54,849 bases of DNA from Bacillota bacterium (GTDB lineage Bacteria; Bacillota; Clostridia; Clostridiales; Clostridiaceae): positions 1 to 54,849 of the forward strand of contig JAEWQX010000073.1 of the NCBI GenBank assembly GCA_023399035.1. Reading direction: 5' to 3'. Below are positions 16,272 to 25,097 of this stretch, piece by piece. Every line of letters starts with the position of its first letter. The first letter of the stretch is position 1. A program made the translations under genes and the position numbers. The notes beneath the pieces were generated by a model, which was not told where the DNA came from, ran no database searches, and was given only the letters and a program-made list of their open reading frames with translations.

Positions 16272-17354
16272 TTAAAGTATGCTTTCGATTATTCCACCGC
16301 CAACAACAACTTCATTATCGTAGAATACAACAGACTGGCCTTTAGTTATGGCTCTCTGTTTATCCTTAAATGATACCTTTACTTTTCCATTTTCCATTGG
16401 ATAAAGTACAGCATCTGCTGGTTTTGCAGAATATCTTATCTTTGCCTGAACGTTCAGTTCTCCCTCTAGCTTATCAAAAGGAATGAAATTAACATCAGTA
16501 GCAATTAAATCATTCTTAAATATTTCATCTTCAGATCCTATTATGACTTCATTAGTCTTAGCATTTATTCCAGTAACGAATACTGGTCTTCCAAGAGCTA
16601 ATCCAAGTCCTTTTCTCTGACCTATAGTATAGTAGACGATACCCTTATGCTTTCCAAGAACATTTCCTTCTTTATCAACGAAATTACCTGGTTTTACTCT
16701 GTTAGGTCTTGCTTCTGAAATATACTTTCCATGATTATTATCTGAAATAAAGCATATTTCTTCACTATCCTTTTTATTATGTACAGCTAATCCAATTTCT
16801 TTAGCTATTTCTCTTATTCTTGTTTTTTCATAATCTCCACAAGGCATTAAAGTATGAGCTAACTGATCCTGTGTAAAATTATATAAAGCATATGTCTGAT
16901 CTTTTGAATCATCTTCTGATCTTATAAGAAGATATCTTCCATCACGTTCTTCTATTTTTGCATAATGTCCTGTTGCAACATAATCTGCGCCAATTCCTCG
17001 AGCTCTTCTTAAAAGTTCATCAAACTTAAGATGCTTGTTACATTCAATACATGGATTTGGAGTTCTTCCATCAATATATTCCTGTATAAATGGTTCAATA
17101 ACCTTCTCTTTGAAATAGTCTCTAAAATTTAAAACATAAAAAGGTATGTCTAGCTTATCACACACTCTTCTTGCATCTTCAACAGCTGAAAGTGAACAGC
17201 ATCCGCCTTCTCTTTCTTCAAATTCCTTATCTTCCTGCCAAATCTGCATTGTAGCACCAATGACTTCATATCCCTGTTGTTTTAAAAGATATGCAGCAAC
17301 GGAGCTATCTACTCCACCGCTCATACCTATTAAAACCTTTTTCTTACCACTCAA
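16272..17354 (-). CDS. mnmA: tRNA-specific 2-thiouridylase MnmA
   Basis: A 360-residue ATP-pyrophosphatase that puts sulfur on C2 of wobble U34 in Glu, Gln and Lys tRNAs. The PP-loop is GMSGGVDSS, the catalytic cysteine pair is C102 (in TPNPCIECN) and C201 (in SEEICFISD), and a CC pair lies at residues 52-53. It follows nifU by 2 bases, fitting direct use of sulfur mobilised by the NifS desulfurase encoded two genes upstream. The length and domain order are normal. Confidence 0.97.
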   Translation of the reverse strand: MSGKKKVLIGMSGGVDSSVAAYLLKQQGYEVIGATMQIWQEDKEFEEREGGCCSLSAVEDARRVCDKLDIPFYVLNFRDYFKEKVIEPFIQEYIDGRTPNPCIECNKHLKFDELLRRARGIGADYVATGHYAKIEERDGRYLLIRSEDDSKDQTYALYNFTQDQLAHTLMPCGDYEKTRIREIAKEIGLAVHNKKDSEEICFISDNNHGKYISEARPNRVKPGNFVDKEGNVLGKHKGIVYYTIGQRKGLGLALGRPVFVTGINAKTNEVIIGSEDEIFKNDLIATDVNFIPFDKLEGELNVQAKIRYSAKPADAVLYPMENGKVKVSFKDKQRAITKGQSVVFYDNEVVVGGGIIESIL

Positions 17355-17356
17355 TC

Positions 17357-17794
17357 TTACTCATCTCCATGAACCATGTTGTGTAATTCATCATGATCAT
17401 GTTCTTCCATTGGCTGTACTTCTAATCCGTTTCTAGCTCTATAATCATTGATTGCTTTGTGAATAGCTTCTTCTGCAAGTACTGAACAATGCATTTTCAC
17501 TGGTGGAAGTCCATCTAAAGCTTCTGCAACTGCTTTGTTGCTTAATTCCCAAGCTTCATCTAAAGTTTTTCCTTTTATCATTTCAGTTGCCATTGATGAT
17601 GATGCAATTGCTGATCCGCATCCAAAAGTCTTGAACTTAACATCTTTGATTATGTTATCTTCAACCTTTAAGTATATCTTCATAATATCTCCGCATTTAG
17701 CGTTCCCTACTTCTCCTACTCCGTTAGCATCTTCTATTTCTCCAACATTTCTTGGATTTTGGAAATGGTCCATTACTTTATCTGTATATATCAT
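17357..17794 (-). CDS. nifU: Fe-S cluster assembly scaffold (NifU/IscU N-terminal type)
   Basis: A 145-residue scaffold with the three conserved cysteines C34, C59 and C103 and the conserved aspartate D36, located in NAKCGDIM, TFGCGSAIASSSM and MHCSVLAEEAI. Fe-S clusters form on this site with sulfur from NifS. The C-terminal tail is histidine- and acid-rich (EEHDHDELHNMVHGDE). It has only the IscU-like domain, not the full-length nitrogenase NifU. It lies between nifS and mnmA, both within a few bases. Confidence 0.95.
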   Translation of the reverse strand: MIYTDKVMDHFQNPRNVGEIEDANGVGEVGNAKCGDIMKIYLKVEDNIIKDVKFKTFGCGSAIASSSMATEMIKGKTLDEAWELSNKAVAEALDGLPPVKMHCSVLAEEAIHKAINDYRARNGLEVQPMEEHDHDELHNMVHGDE

Positions 17795-17796
17795 AA

Positions 17797-18990
17797 TTAA
17801 TTTTCTCCCTTCTTAATAAAGTCATCCCATAATGGTGACATATTTCTTAATCTTTCTATTATAGGTGGTGTAACTTCTATTACATAATCCACATCTTCTT
17901 CTGTAGATCCTGCACCTAATGTAAGTCTTAATGATCCATGAGCTAATTCATGCGGAAGACCTATTGCAAGAAGTACATGTGATGGATCAAGAGATCCTGA
18001 TGTACAAGCGCTTCCGCTTGATGCACATACACCCTTGAAATCTAATGAAAGTAAAATTGATTCACCTTCAATAAATCTAAATCTTACATTTACGTTCCCT
18101 GGAAGTCTCTTATCTCCTCTTGGTCCGTTTAATTCTGTATATGGAATCTTTAAAAGTCCATCTATTAATCTATCTCTTAATGCACTCATCTTAGCCATAT
18201 GTTCTTCTAAGTTTGAAGTAGCAAGTTCCATTGCCTTACCTAAGCCAACAATTCCTGCAATGTTTTCAGTTCCGGCTCTTCTGTTCTTTTCCTGAGCACC
18301 ACCGTGGATTAAGTTATCAATCTTGATGCCTTTTCTGATGTAAAGAACTCCGATACCCTTTGGTCCATAAATCTTATGTCCAGCTAAAGATAACATATCT
18401 ATGTTCATATCTTTAACATCTACTGGTACATTTCCTACTGCTTGAACTGCATCTGTATGGAAGAATACTTTCTTTTCCTTACATATTGCACCAATTTCTT
18501 TTATTGGCTGAATAGTTCCAATTTCGTTATTTGCAAACATTATTGATACTAATATTGTCTTATCTGTTATTGCATTTCTTAAATCATCTAAATTAATAAA
18601 ACCTTCACTATCAACATCTAAGTATGTAACTTCAAATCCGTTCTTTTCTAAATACTCACATGTATGAAGAACTGCATGATGTTCTATTTTAGTTGTTATT
18701 ATGTGATTTCCTTTATTTTTATGAGCTGATGCAATGCCTTTTATTGCCCAGTTATCTGCTTCTGATCCACCGCCTGTAAAGTAAACTTCATCAGGAAGAC
18801 AGTTTAATCCCTTTGCAACCTTTTCTCTTGCAGCATCTATAGCTCTCTTTGTTTCTCTTGATATTCCATAAAACGAAGATGGATTTCCAAATTTTTGTGT
18901 AAAATATGGCATCATTTCTTCTAGTACTTCAGGCTTAACATAAGTTGTTGCTGCATAATCCATATATACGTTCTTCATTATATTATTCAC
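17797..18990 (-). CDS. nifS: Cysteine desulfurase (NifS/IscS type)
   Basis: A 397-residue PLP enzyme that takes sulfur from cysteine for Fe-S assembly and tRNA thiolation. The PLP lysine is K206 in LAGHKIYGPKG, and the persulfide cysteine is C329 in the flexible SSGSACTSGSLDPSHV loop, typical of group I desulfurases. HHAVLHT and the HTDAVQ segment contact PLP. The start is uncertain: a GTG overlaps the iscR stop by 8 bases, while an in-frame ATG four codons later (MKNVYMDYAATT) is the more typical N-terminus. Confidence 0.95.
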   Translation of the reverse strand: MNNIMKNVYMDYAATTYVKPEVLEEMMPYFTQKFGNPSSFYGISRETKRAIDAAREKVAKGLNCLPDEVYFTGGGSEADNWAIKGIASAHKNKGNHIITTKIEHHAVLHTCEYLEKNGFEVTYLDVDSEGFINLDDLRNAITDKTILVSIMFANNEIGTIQPIKEIGAICKEKKVFFHTDAVQAVGNVPVDVKDMNIDMLSLAGHKIYGPKGIGVLYIRKGIKIDNLIHGGAQEKNRRAGTENIAGIVGLGKAMELATSNLEEHMAKMSALRDRLIDGLLKIPYTELNGPRGDKRLPGNVNVRFRFIEGESILLSLDFKGVCASSGSACTSGSLDPSHVLLAIGLPHELAHGSLRLTLGAGSTEEDVDYVIEVTPPIIERLRNMSPLWDDFIKKGEN

Positions 18991-19435
18991 ACTCCTCTAT
19001 TATCTTTATCTTACCGCTTTCTTTCTTTAATCTTTCATAGTTATCAACTATATCCTGTAATGAAATAGAGTTCATAACATCATCTATACTGCTTTTTATC
19101 TTTTCCCATACAAATTTAGTTGCACAGCTATGTTCACTATCACAAGCATATCCATCTATACAATCAGCAATTTCTATTGGACCTTCTAATATAGTCATAA
19201 TATCGCCAACAGTTATTTCACTTGGGGCTTTACACAAAACATACCCACCCTGTGCTCCTCGTATACTACGTATTACATTTGCACGTCTTAAAGGGCTGAA
19301 AAGCTGCTCTAAATAATATTCAGAAAGATTCTGCTCTTTCGATATTGTCTTTATTGAAATAGGGGCACCTCCATAGTGAGCTGCAAGTTCTGCCATTGCT
19401 CTTACTCCATATCTACCTTTTGTTGATAATTTCAT
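18983..19435 (-). CDS. iscR: Rrf2-family Fe-S regulator IscR
   Basis: A 150-residue Rrf2 regulator that senses Fe-S status. The winged helix is in residues 1-68 (MKLSTKGRYGVRAM, then LSEYYLEQLFSPLRRANVI and RGAQGGYVL). The cluster cysteines C92, C98 and C104 have Cx5Cx5C spacing. It heads the iscR-nifS-nifU-mnmA operon and probably represses it when clusters are plentiful. CymR-type cysteine regulators share the fold but lack these cysteines, so IscR is preferred. Confidence 0.92.
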   Translation of the reverse strand: MKLSTKGRYGVRAMAELAAHYGGAPISIKTISKEQNLSEYYLEQLFSPLRRANVIRSIRGAQGGYVLCKAPSEITVGDIMTILEGPIEIADCIDGYACDSEHSCATKFVWEKIKSSIDDVMNSISLQDIVDNYERLKKESGKIKIIEECE

Positions 19436-19471
19436 AATCTCACCCCTTATATTTAATCTTATTTCATTTAT

Positions 19472-19500
19472 ATCTTATCAAAATACTCGGTTATTGTCAA
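19472..19500 (-). promoter_or_regulatory. Promoter of the iscR operon with candidate IscR site
   Basis: TTGACA (19495-19500) and TAAGAT (19472-19477) are 17 bases apart. The spacer holds CCGAGTATTTTGATAA, a likely place for IscR binding because it lies between the -35 and -10, but it is not a clean palindrome, so the operator is inference. Confidence 0.7.
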
Positions 19501-19513
19501 ACCTAACTTTTTT

Positions 19514-19645
19514 GGTTAACTTTATCGATTAACAATCAACAGTTTTGCTCTATTTTCTACGAAATATCTAGAAAATATATTTTCAAAAATCTCCTCCAGA
19601 GATTTTTTCATTAATTGTTAACTGATATCTGTTAACTCTTAACTA
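19514..19645 (-). repeat. Intergenic palindromic repeat element, divergent copy A
   Basis: This copy carries GTTAAC-rich ends (TTAACAATCAACAG on the left, TTGTTAACTGATATCTGTTAAC on the right, the latter running over 19614-19635) around an internal hairpin at 19585-19607. It shares with the copy at 48643-48730 the core hairpin AAATCTCC..AGAGATTT. It also provides the rarA terminator. It is the most degenerate of four copies. Confidence 0.55.
19585..19607 (-). terminator. Terminator of rarA (within repeat copy A)
   Basis: Arms AAAAATCTC (19585-19593) and GAGATTTTT (19599-19607) are perfect with a 5-base loop, giving a minus-strand stem ending in five Ts. Confidence 0.6.
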
Positions 19646-19687
19646 TTATATCATCTTATATTAGTTTGCATAGATTTTTTTTATTTA

Positions 19688-20932
19688 TTATAACTTTATA
19701 TTTTTCCAATAATTCTTAATGCTCTTTTCGTATTTATTATTTTGTTCTTCATAATATTTTCTACCAGTCAATTCTTTTGGCATATATTCCTGTTTTACAT
19801 AATGATTTTCATAATCATGAGGATATTTATATCCTCCAGCTCCAAGCTTTGCTGCTCCGCTGTAATGAGCATCCTTTAAATGCATTGGAACATCTCCAAA
19901 ATTCATTCTTTCAAGATCAGACATTGCATTGCTTATAGCTAAATATGCACTATTTGATTTTGGAAGGGTAGCTAAATATATTACCATTTCAGATAATATT
20001 ATTCCCGCTTCTGGAAGCCCCGTTTTTAGTACTAGTTCAATTCCAGAATTAATTATACTCAATGCATTTGGTACTGCAAGCCCTATGTCTTCTGCTGCAA
20101 TCACTCCTATCCTTCTTACAATTGCAGCTAGGTCTCCCCCTTTTATAAGTCTTGCAAGATAATGAACAGCTGCATCAGCATCACTTCCCCTTATACTCTT
20201 TTGAAGAGCACTGAGCAGATTATAAAATTCATCTCCACTGCTGTCAGCCCTCATATTAGACTGACCTAAACTCTCTATATATTCTTCACTTATTTCCCTT
20301 ACATGCTTAACTTGAGAATTTATTGCAAGTTCCAGAATGTTATATGATTTTCTATAATCGCCTTGAGATATTTCCGCAATATACTTTAATGCATCCTTAG
20401 TATATTCTATATGAATACCTTCATCAATTAATTTTTTCAATGATCTTTCAAGTCCTATTATTATATCATCTGTCATCAAAGGCTTGAATGAAAAAATATT
20501 GCATCTGCTTATAATCGCTTTGTGTATTACAAAATATGGATTTTCAGTAGTACTTGCAATCAGAGTTATTCTTCCATCTTCAATAAATTCAAGAAGTGCC
20601 TGCTGCTGCTTCTTATTAAAATGCTGAAGTTCATCTATATAAAGCACAACACCACTGTAGCTTAATAAGTTATCCATATTATTTGTTATATCCTGTATAT
20701 CTTTAACACTTGCAGTTGTTGCATTTAATTTATAGAACTTCTTATCTACATAATTTGCCATTATATTAGCAAGTGTTGTCTTACCTGTTCCAGGAGGGCC
20801 ATAAAATATGCAGTTACATATATTCTTACTCTTAATTAAATTATATAGTGGTTTTCCTTCACTCATTATATGCTCCTGTCCTACAAAATCCTCTAACGAT
20901 GAAGGTCTCATCAAATCTGCTAACGGTCTCAT
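19688..20932 (-). CDS. rarA: Replication-associated recombination protein RarA (MgsA)
   Basis: A 414-residue AAA+ ATPase related to clamp loaders, acting at stalled replication forks. Walker A is GPPGTGKTT, Walker B with the MgsA signature is LYIDELQHFNKKQQ, and sensor 1 is ASTTENP. The C-terminal tetramerisation part has GGDLAAIVRRIGVIAAEDIGL and YPHDYENHYVKQEYMP. I chose ATG 20930-20932 because AGAGGTG lies six bases upstream and the protein then opens with MRPLADLMRPSSLEDFVGQ as in other members. An upstream in-frame TTG at 20965 lacks such support. Confidence 0.94.
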   Translation of the reverse strand: MRPLADLMRPSSLEDFVGQEHIMSEGKPLYNLIKSKNICNCIFYGPPGTGKTTLANIMANYVDKKFYKLNATTASVKDIQDITNNMDNLLSYSGVVLYIDELQHFNKKQQQALLEFIEDGRITLIASTTENPYFVIHKAIISRCNIFSFKPLMTDDIIIGLERSLKKLIDEGIHIEYTKDALKYIAEISQGDYRKSYNILELAINSQVKHVREISEEYIESLGQSNMRADSSGDEFYNLLSALQKSIRGSDADAAVHYLARLIKGGDLAAIVRRIGVIAAEDIGLAVPNALSIINSGIELVLKTGLPEAGIILSEMVIYLATLPKSNSAYLAISNAMSDLERMNFGDVPMHLKDAHYSGAAKLGAGGYKYPHDYENHYVKQEYMPKELTGRKYYEEQNNKYEKSIKNYWKNIKL

Positions 20933-20951
20933 CTCTTTCACCTCTCTATCT

Positions 20952-20981
20952 ATTATAATTGCCAAAAGTTAAATATGCCAA
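20952..20981 (-). promoter_or_regulatory. Promoter of rarA with short leader
   Basis: TTGGCA (20976-20981) and TATAAT (20952-20957) are 18 bases apart. The -10 lies just 19 bases from the chosen start codon, so the leader would be only about 12 bases and the ribosome binding site would begin close to the transcript 5' end. Confidence 0.6.
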
Positions 20982-21087
20982 TATACTTTTTTCAATTTAA
21001 CTTTGATAGTTTTCATAAAATGAGTGCATATGAATTTAGGATATATTTTTTAAATTTAGTATCTTTTAAATTTAAGTGCCAAAAGAA

Positions 21088-21123
21088 AAAATCCCACTAG
21101 AATATCTATTCTAATAGGATTTT
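21088..21123 (-). terminator. Terminator of the ABC importer operon
   Basis: A long stem between 21088-21104 and 21108-21123 pairs AATCC/GGATT and TAGAATA/TATTCTA with few mismatches. Reading the minus strand it ends in GGGATTTTTTC, a good T-run. Confidence 0.75.
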
Positions 21124-21192
21124 CCTACTATATTTATATGATGCAAAATCTTGTAGATACTTGAAATCATATAAGGTATCCGTCATTATTCT

Positions 21193-22008
21193 CTATCCAA
21201 ACAAAGTTCTGTCACTTAAAGCATCTTCACCGTTGCCATTGGCCTTTTCAAACAATTCAAGAAGGCTGTTTGTATCCAGTTTTTCTTTTTCTTTACCTTT
21301 GACATCTACAAGAATTTCGCCTCTGTGCATCATGAAAAGTCTGTTTCCATTTTCAATTGCATGCTTAAGGTTGTGAGTAACCATAAGAGTTGTTATTCCA
21401 CTTTCCCTTACTATCTTCCTTGTTATCTCCATAATCTTTTCAGATGTCTTTGGATCTAATGCTGCTGTATGCTCATCAAGTAATAGAAGCTTTGGTTTAG
21501 ACATTACTGACATTAAAAGTGTAAGTGCCTGCCTCTGACCTCCTGATAAAAGCTGTACCTTATTATGAAGTTTATCTTCAAGCCCAAGATTTATTTCACT
21601 CACCATTTCCTTATAATAATCAATTCTCTTTTTGTTTATTCCAAGTCCAAATCCAAATCTCTTTCCTTTATTATCTGCAAGAGCTATATTTTCTAATATT
21701 GTCATATTAGGTGCTACACCCTTTGATGGATCTTGGAAAACCCTCCCTATGGACTTGCATCTTATATATTCTGGCTTATTTATAACTTCAGTTCCATCAA
21801 GAAGTATAGATCCTGAATCTGCCTGCAGTGTTCCTGATATCATATTTAGGAGTGTTGATTTTCCTGCTCCATTAGAACCTATTATGCTTACAAAATCACC
21901 ATCATTAACTTCTAAAGATAATTTATCAAATACCCTGTTTTCATTTATAGTGTTAGGATTAAACACTTTGGATAGTTGTGTCACTTTTAACATTTCCCTC
22001 GGCACCAC
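21193..22008 (-). CDS. ABC importer ATP-binding protein
   Basis: A 271-residue ABC ATPase. Walker A is GSNGAGKST, Q-loop is around RVFQDPSKGVAPNMT, the signature is LLSGGQRQALTLLM, Walker B is LLLLDEHTAALDP and the switch histidine is in VTHNLKHAI. It belongs to the family of uncharacterised or tryptophan-like importers paired with LivH-type permeases and TrpX-like binding proteins. It overlaps the permease gene by about 50 bases. The start is uncertain: GTG 22008 gives MVPREMLK, but ATG 21993 and a later GTG are also possible. The substrate cannot be deduced from sequence. Confidence 0.88.
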   Translation of the reverse strand: MVPREMLKVTQLSKVFNPNTINENRVFDKLSLEVNDGDFVSIIGSNGAGKSTLLNMISGTLQADSGSILLDGTEVINKPEYIRCKSIGRVFQDPSKGVAPNMTILENIALADNKGKRFGFGLGINKKRIDYYKEMVSEINLGLEDKLHNKVQLLSGGQRQALTLLMSVMSKPKLLLLDEHTAALDPKTSEKIMEITRKIVRESGITTLMVTHNLKHAIENGNRLFMMHRGEILVDVKGKEKEKLDTNSLLELFEKANGNGEDALSDRTLFG

Positions 22009-22873
22009 CTTCTATAAGTTTTTTCTTTTTAAGTTTAAATACGCCGTTATTAGAACATAGTGCTATAACTACTATCACTGCTGTCATAAGCTTTAAGTCA
22101 TTAGCTGTTAATCCTACTACAGCTCCATATTTTAATACTATAGCAATTGCACCTTTATATATGATTGCCCCTATAATAGAAAGTGTAGTTGCTTTTATGA
22201 AGGATATTCTTTCAAATAAAGAAGTTCCTATTATTACAGCTGCAAGTCCCATTACAACAGTACCTGTACCCATCCCAACATCAGCAAATCCCTGATATTG
22301 TGCTGTAATTGCTCCAGCTGTGGCTGCAAGTGCATTACTTATAAGGAGTCCTAATACTTTTATAAAGTCCTTATTGACGCCCAAAGAAGATACAACCTGT
22401 TCATTATCTCCTACTGCAATAAGAAGGAATCCTGATTTTGTTTTTAGATATAAATCAAGAAGAATTTTTACAATGATCAATGCTGCTGCAATAATTACTA
22501 TTGCAGGTACATTTAATTTAAAAATATTATCTACATTAAATAAAGGAACATTTGCCTTCCCCATTATTCTTAAGTTTATTGAATATAAGCCTATCATCAT
22601 AAGTATTCCGGCCATTAAATTATCAATCTTTAATTTAACATGCAAGATTCCTGTAAGTGTTCCTGCAAGAGCTCCTCCAGCAGCTGCTACAAGTATGCTC
22701 ACCCATGGATTTACTCCCTTTACTAGGAGTGCTGCACTTATAGCAGCCCCCATTGGGAATGTCCCATCAACAGACATATCCGGAAAATCCAATATCTTAT
22801 ATGTTATATAAACTGCAATTGCTACAATGGAGAATAATAGTCCCTGTTCTAAAATATTTATTAAAACATCCAC
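21959..22873 (-). CDS. ABC importer permease (BPD/LivH-like)
   Basis: A 304-residue membrane protein with about eight membrane segments. It opens with GTG preceded by AGGAGGAGTAGAATA, and this GTG overlaps the final G of the binding-protein stop codon (TAGTG), so the two genes are translationally coupled. Segments such as DFPDMSVDGTFPMGAA and GFADVGMGTGTVVMGLAAVIIG match the permease family that partners TrpX/YtrP-like binding proteins. The C-terminus KLKKKKLIEGGAEGNVK is basic and cytosolic. Confidence 0.88.
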   Translation of the reverse strand: MDVLINILEQGLLFSIVAIAVYITYKILDFPDMSVDGTFPMGAAISAALLVKGVNPWVSILVAAAGGALAGTLTGILHVKLKIDNLMAGILMMIGLYSINLRIMGKANVPLFNVDNIFKLNVPAIVIIAAALIIVKILLDLYLKTKSGFLLIAVGDNEQVVSSLGVNKDFIKVLGLLISNALAATAGAITAQYQGFADVGMGTGTVVMGLAAVIIGTSLFERISFIKATTLSIIGAIIYKGAIAIVLKYGAVVGLTANDLKLMTAVIVVIALCSNNGVFKLKKKKLIEGGAEGNVKSDTTIQSV

Positions 22874-23889
22874 TATTCTACTCCTCCTGTAACCTTCTTA
22901 GCATCCTTAAGTATATCTTCTGGAATAGTTACTCCAAGTTTTTCTGCAATATCAGTATTTATGGTAAATGCCATTTCACTCAATGTTGTTATTTCAATAT
23001 CTGAAGGTTTCTTTCCTTCTAATATATCAACTGCTTTATAACCAGCTTCTTTCCCTAATTTATAATAATCAATACCTATAGTTGCAAGTCCACCTTTAGT
23101 TACTACTGCTTCTTCAGCACCTATTATTGGCTTTTTAGCATCTAAGCATAACTTTCCAACTAAACTGTATGCAGAAGCTACTGTGTTGTCAGTTGGAGTA
23201 TATAAAACATCCATTTCGTTTAATGCACTTGCAAGATTTTGATTGATTTCATTTACGTTAGTTACACCTACTTCTTTTACAGCTAATCCTTCTTTTTCTG
23301 CTGCTGCTTTTAATTCTTCTACCTGAATAACTGAATTTGTTTCTGATGTATTATAAATTACTCCAACTGTCTTTGTATCTGGAAGTAACTGTTTTAATAA
23401 CTTCATCTGATCATCTACTGGAACCTTATCAGATGTACCTGTAACATTTGTACCTGAACTCTTCCAGTCCTTTGCGATCTCAGCTGCTACCGGATCTGTA
23501 ACTGCTGTAAAAACAATCGGAATATCCTTTGTTGAATTATAAGCTGCCTGAGCTGCCGGTGTTGCTATAGCAAAAATCAGATCTTTCTTGCTATCTGCAA
23601 ACTGTTTTGTTATAGTTTGAGCATTTGCCTGTTCTCCCTGTGCATTCTGTTGATCTATACTTATATTTTTACCATCTTCATAACCTTTTTCTTTTAATGC
23701 ATCTACAAACCCATTGTTAGCTGAATCTAATGCATCATGCTGCACAAGCTGAACTATTCCGATATTTTTTACCCCTTCACTACTGCCAGTACTTGTACTA
23801 CCTGTTCCAGCACTACTACCACAACCAATTAATGAAGTCCCTATTATTGCTGCTACAATAAGTGCCCCTAATTTTTTCTTTCCTACCAT
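22873..23889 (-). CDS. ABC importer substrate-binding lipoprotein (TrpX-like, DUF534 family)
   Basis: A 338-residue extracellular lipoprotein. It has a signal peptide with lipobox IGC at C23, then a serine/glycine/threonine-rich linker and two alpha/beta lobes. KNIGIVQLVQHDALD and YNTSETNSVIQVEELKAAAEKEG are typical of the family of ABC-type uncharacterised transport proteins with tryptophan or tyrosine importer members. Three genes binding protein-permease-ATPase run in the minus direction and end at a terminator. Substrate is unknown. No T-box or riboswitch fold is visible upstream, so a tryptophan role is not supported by regulation. Confidence 0.87.
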   Translation of the reverse strand: MVGKKKLGALIVAAIIGTSLIGCGSSAGTGSTSTGSSEGVKNIGIVQLVQHDALDSANNGFVDALKEKGYEDGKNISIDQQNAQGEQANAQTITKQFADSKKDLIFAIATPAAQAAYNSTKDIPIVFTAVTDPVAAEIAKDWKSSGTNVTGTSDKVPVDDQMKLLKQLLPDTKTVGVIYNTSETNSVIQVEELKAAAEKEGLAVKEVGVTNVNEINQNLASALNEMDVLYTPTDNTVASAYSLVGKLCLDAKKPIIGAEEAVVTKGGLATIGIDYYKLGKEAGYKAVDILEGKKPSDIEITTLSEMAFTINTDIAEKLGVTIPEDILKDAKKVTGGVE

Positions 23890-24310
23890 AATTCCATCCT
23901 CCTAATATATGCTGTCGCTCTAATTTTTTACATCATCCCACAAAAATAATCTCGTAATTATATACTTATATTTATGTTATTACTTCAATCAAATTGACAA
24001 CAATTTATTAATTTATTAATTTATATTATCATAATTTAAATTTTCTGTAAAGTTTTATCTATTATGTATTAAAATGTTTTTTGTTTTTTTTACACATATT
24101 ATACATAATATGTCGAAGAAAAAGAGACTTTAAAATTTTAAAGTCTCTTTTTGTATATTATCAAATTTTTTCTTAAAGCCTATTGATATTACTATTATTT
24201 AACCTAAATTGAAATGTTACTATATGATCATTTATGCTGATAAATTAATATAGTATCCTTGTATATAAAGACTGTAATCCCTTTGAATTTCCATCTTCAA
24301 AATATTCTGT
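23890..24310 (-). other. Spacer between hutP and the ABC importer
   Basis: This 421-base AT-rich spacer holds no ORF I can support. It contains a perfect 17-bp palindromic terminator at 24119-24152 and a 20-base palindrome ACATATTAT-AC-ATAATATGT at 24094-24113. A weak promoter candidate, TTTACA 17 bases ahead of TAATAT, lies near 24010-24040 and would read toward the binding-protein gene. Confidence 0.5.
24119..24152. terminator. Bidirectional terminator palindrome
   Basis: Arms 24119-24135 and 24136-24152 are perfect complements over 17 bp with A5/T5 at the ends, so it can stop transcription in either direction. It separates hutP from the ABC importer operon. Confidence 0.8.
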
Positions 24311-24724
24311 TTATCCAGGAAGACATCTGTGCCCTATACCTATAACAACTTCATCTAAATGAAGCAGTCCTATGCTAAGGAATATGCATACAGAAATATG
24401 CTCTCCACCTCTTGCAATACCTATTTTACCACCTACATTTAATCCATTTGCTCTGTTACTCACCTGGATTATTGCATCTCTTGCGGCTCCTATAACTGCA
24501 CCTTCATGAAGATGTTCTTCTCGTATAAGACCATTTCTCTTAGATGCCACAAGAGCACTTTCAAGAATTTTTGAAATAGAAGAATTTATATTTCCTCCTA
24601 CGTTTACTGCTGTTACCTTTATGCCATGTTGCCCATACATTTTTTTTAACTGGCCTTCTTCTTCTCTATCGCATATAGCCATCTTTGTAGCTATTTTAGC
24701 AACTTTTGTACTATTACTCTCCAT
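24311..24724 (-). CDS. hutP: HutP family histidine-responsive antiterminator
   Basis: A 137-residue RNA-binding protein of the HutP family. The segment EEHLHEGAVIGAARDAIIQV and the C-terminal IGIGHRCLPG contain histidines H71, H73 and H132, matching metal-coordinating residues known in Bacillus HutP. The Bacillus protein binds L-histidine and Mg2+, then RNA triplets, to stop a terminator in the hut operon. No histidine-utilisation genes are present here, so its target is elsewhere or its own leader. The gene has a strong promoter about 170 bases upstream. RBS AGGAGAGGG precedes the ATG. Confidence 0.88.
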   Translation of the reverse strand: MESNSTKVAKIATKMAICDREEEGQLKKMYGQHGIKVTAVNVGGNINSSISKILESALVASKRNGLIREEHLHEGAVIGAARDAIIQVSNRANGLNVGGKIGIARGGEHISVCIFLSIGLLHLDEVVIGIGHRCLPG

Positions 24725-24899
24725 GCAAACCCTCTCCTAACATAAGAATTAGTACTGTTAAATCATATAAATATTGCCATACTTAATCAAAGTAAAAATA
24801 GTAAGTTTAACTGATAATAAACATCTACTCTGATAAAATAAGAACAATATGTTTAAATAAATTTTATAAAAACCTAACAGAACTAAGAATTTTAATTTG

Positions 24900-24928
24900 A
24901 TTATATAACATTCGTTTTTAATTGTCAG
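24900..24928 (-). promoter_or_regulatory. Promoter of hutP
   Basis: CTGACA (24923-24928) and TATAAT (24900-24905) are exactly 17 bases apart. The predicted start near 24893 leaves a leader of about 170 bases before the hutP ATG. Confidence 0.7.
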
Positions 24929-25097
24929 TTTTATATTTTATAAATAATATCAATTTTTATCTATTTATATATATTATTTACTTTAATTTATAAAATTTTA
25001 AAGAGGTGTGATTATTAAAAAAATCACTTCCAACACAGAGAATATATCAATAATAATTTAATTTCAAAAGAGTGATTTTAAATCAAACTAAAATTTT

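Noticed and set aside
20933..21192. Possible 6S RNA beside rarA, where Bacillus 6S-1 RNA lies
   Set aside because: The spacer shows only a terminator and the rarA promoter, with no long rod-like hairpin and central bubble.
22320..22811. A 163-codon plus-strand ORF
   Set aside because: It is antisense to the ABC permease gene, which has a clear family identity and good context.
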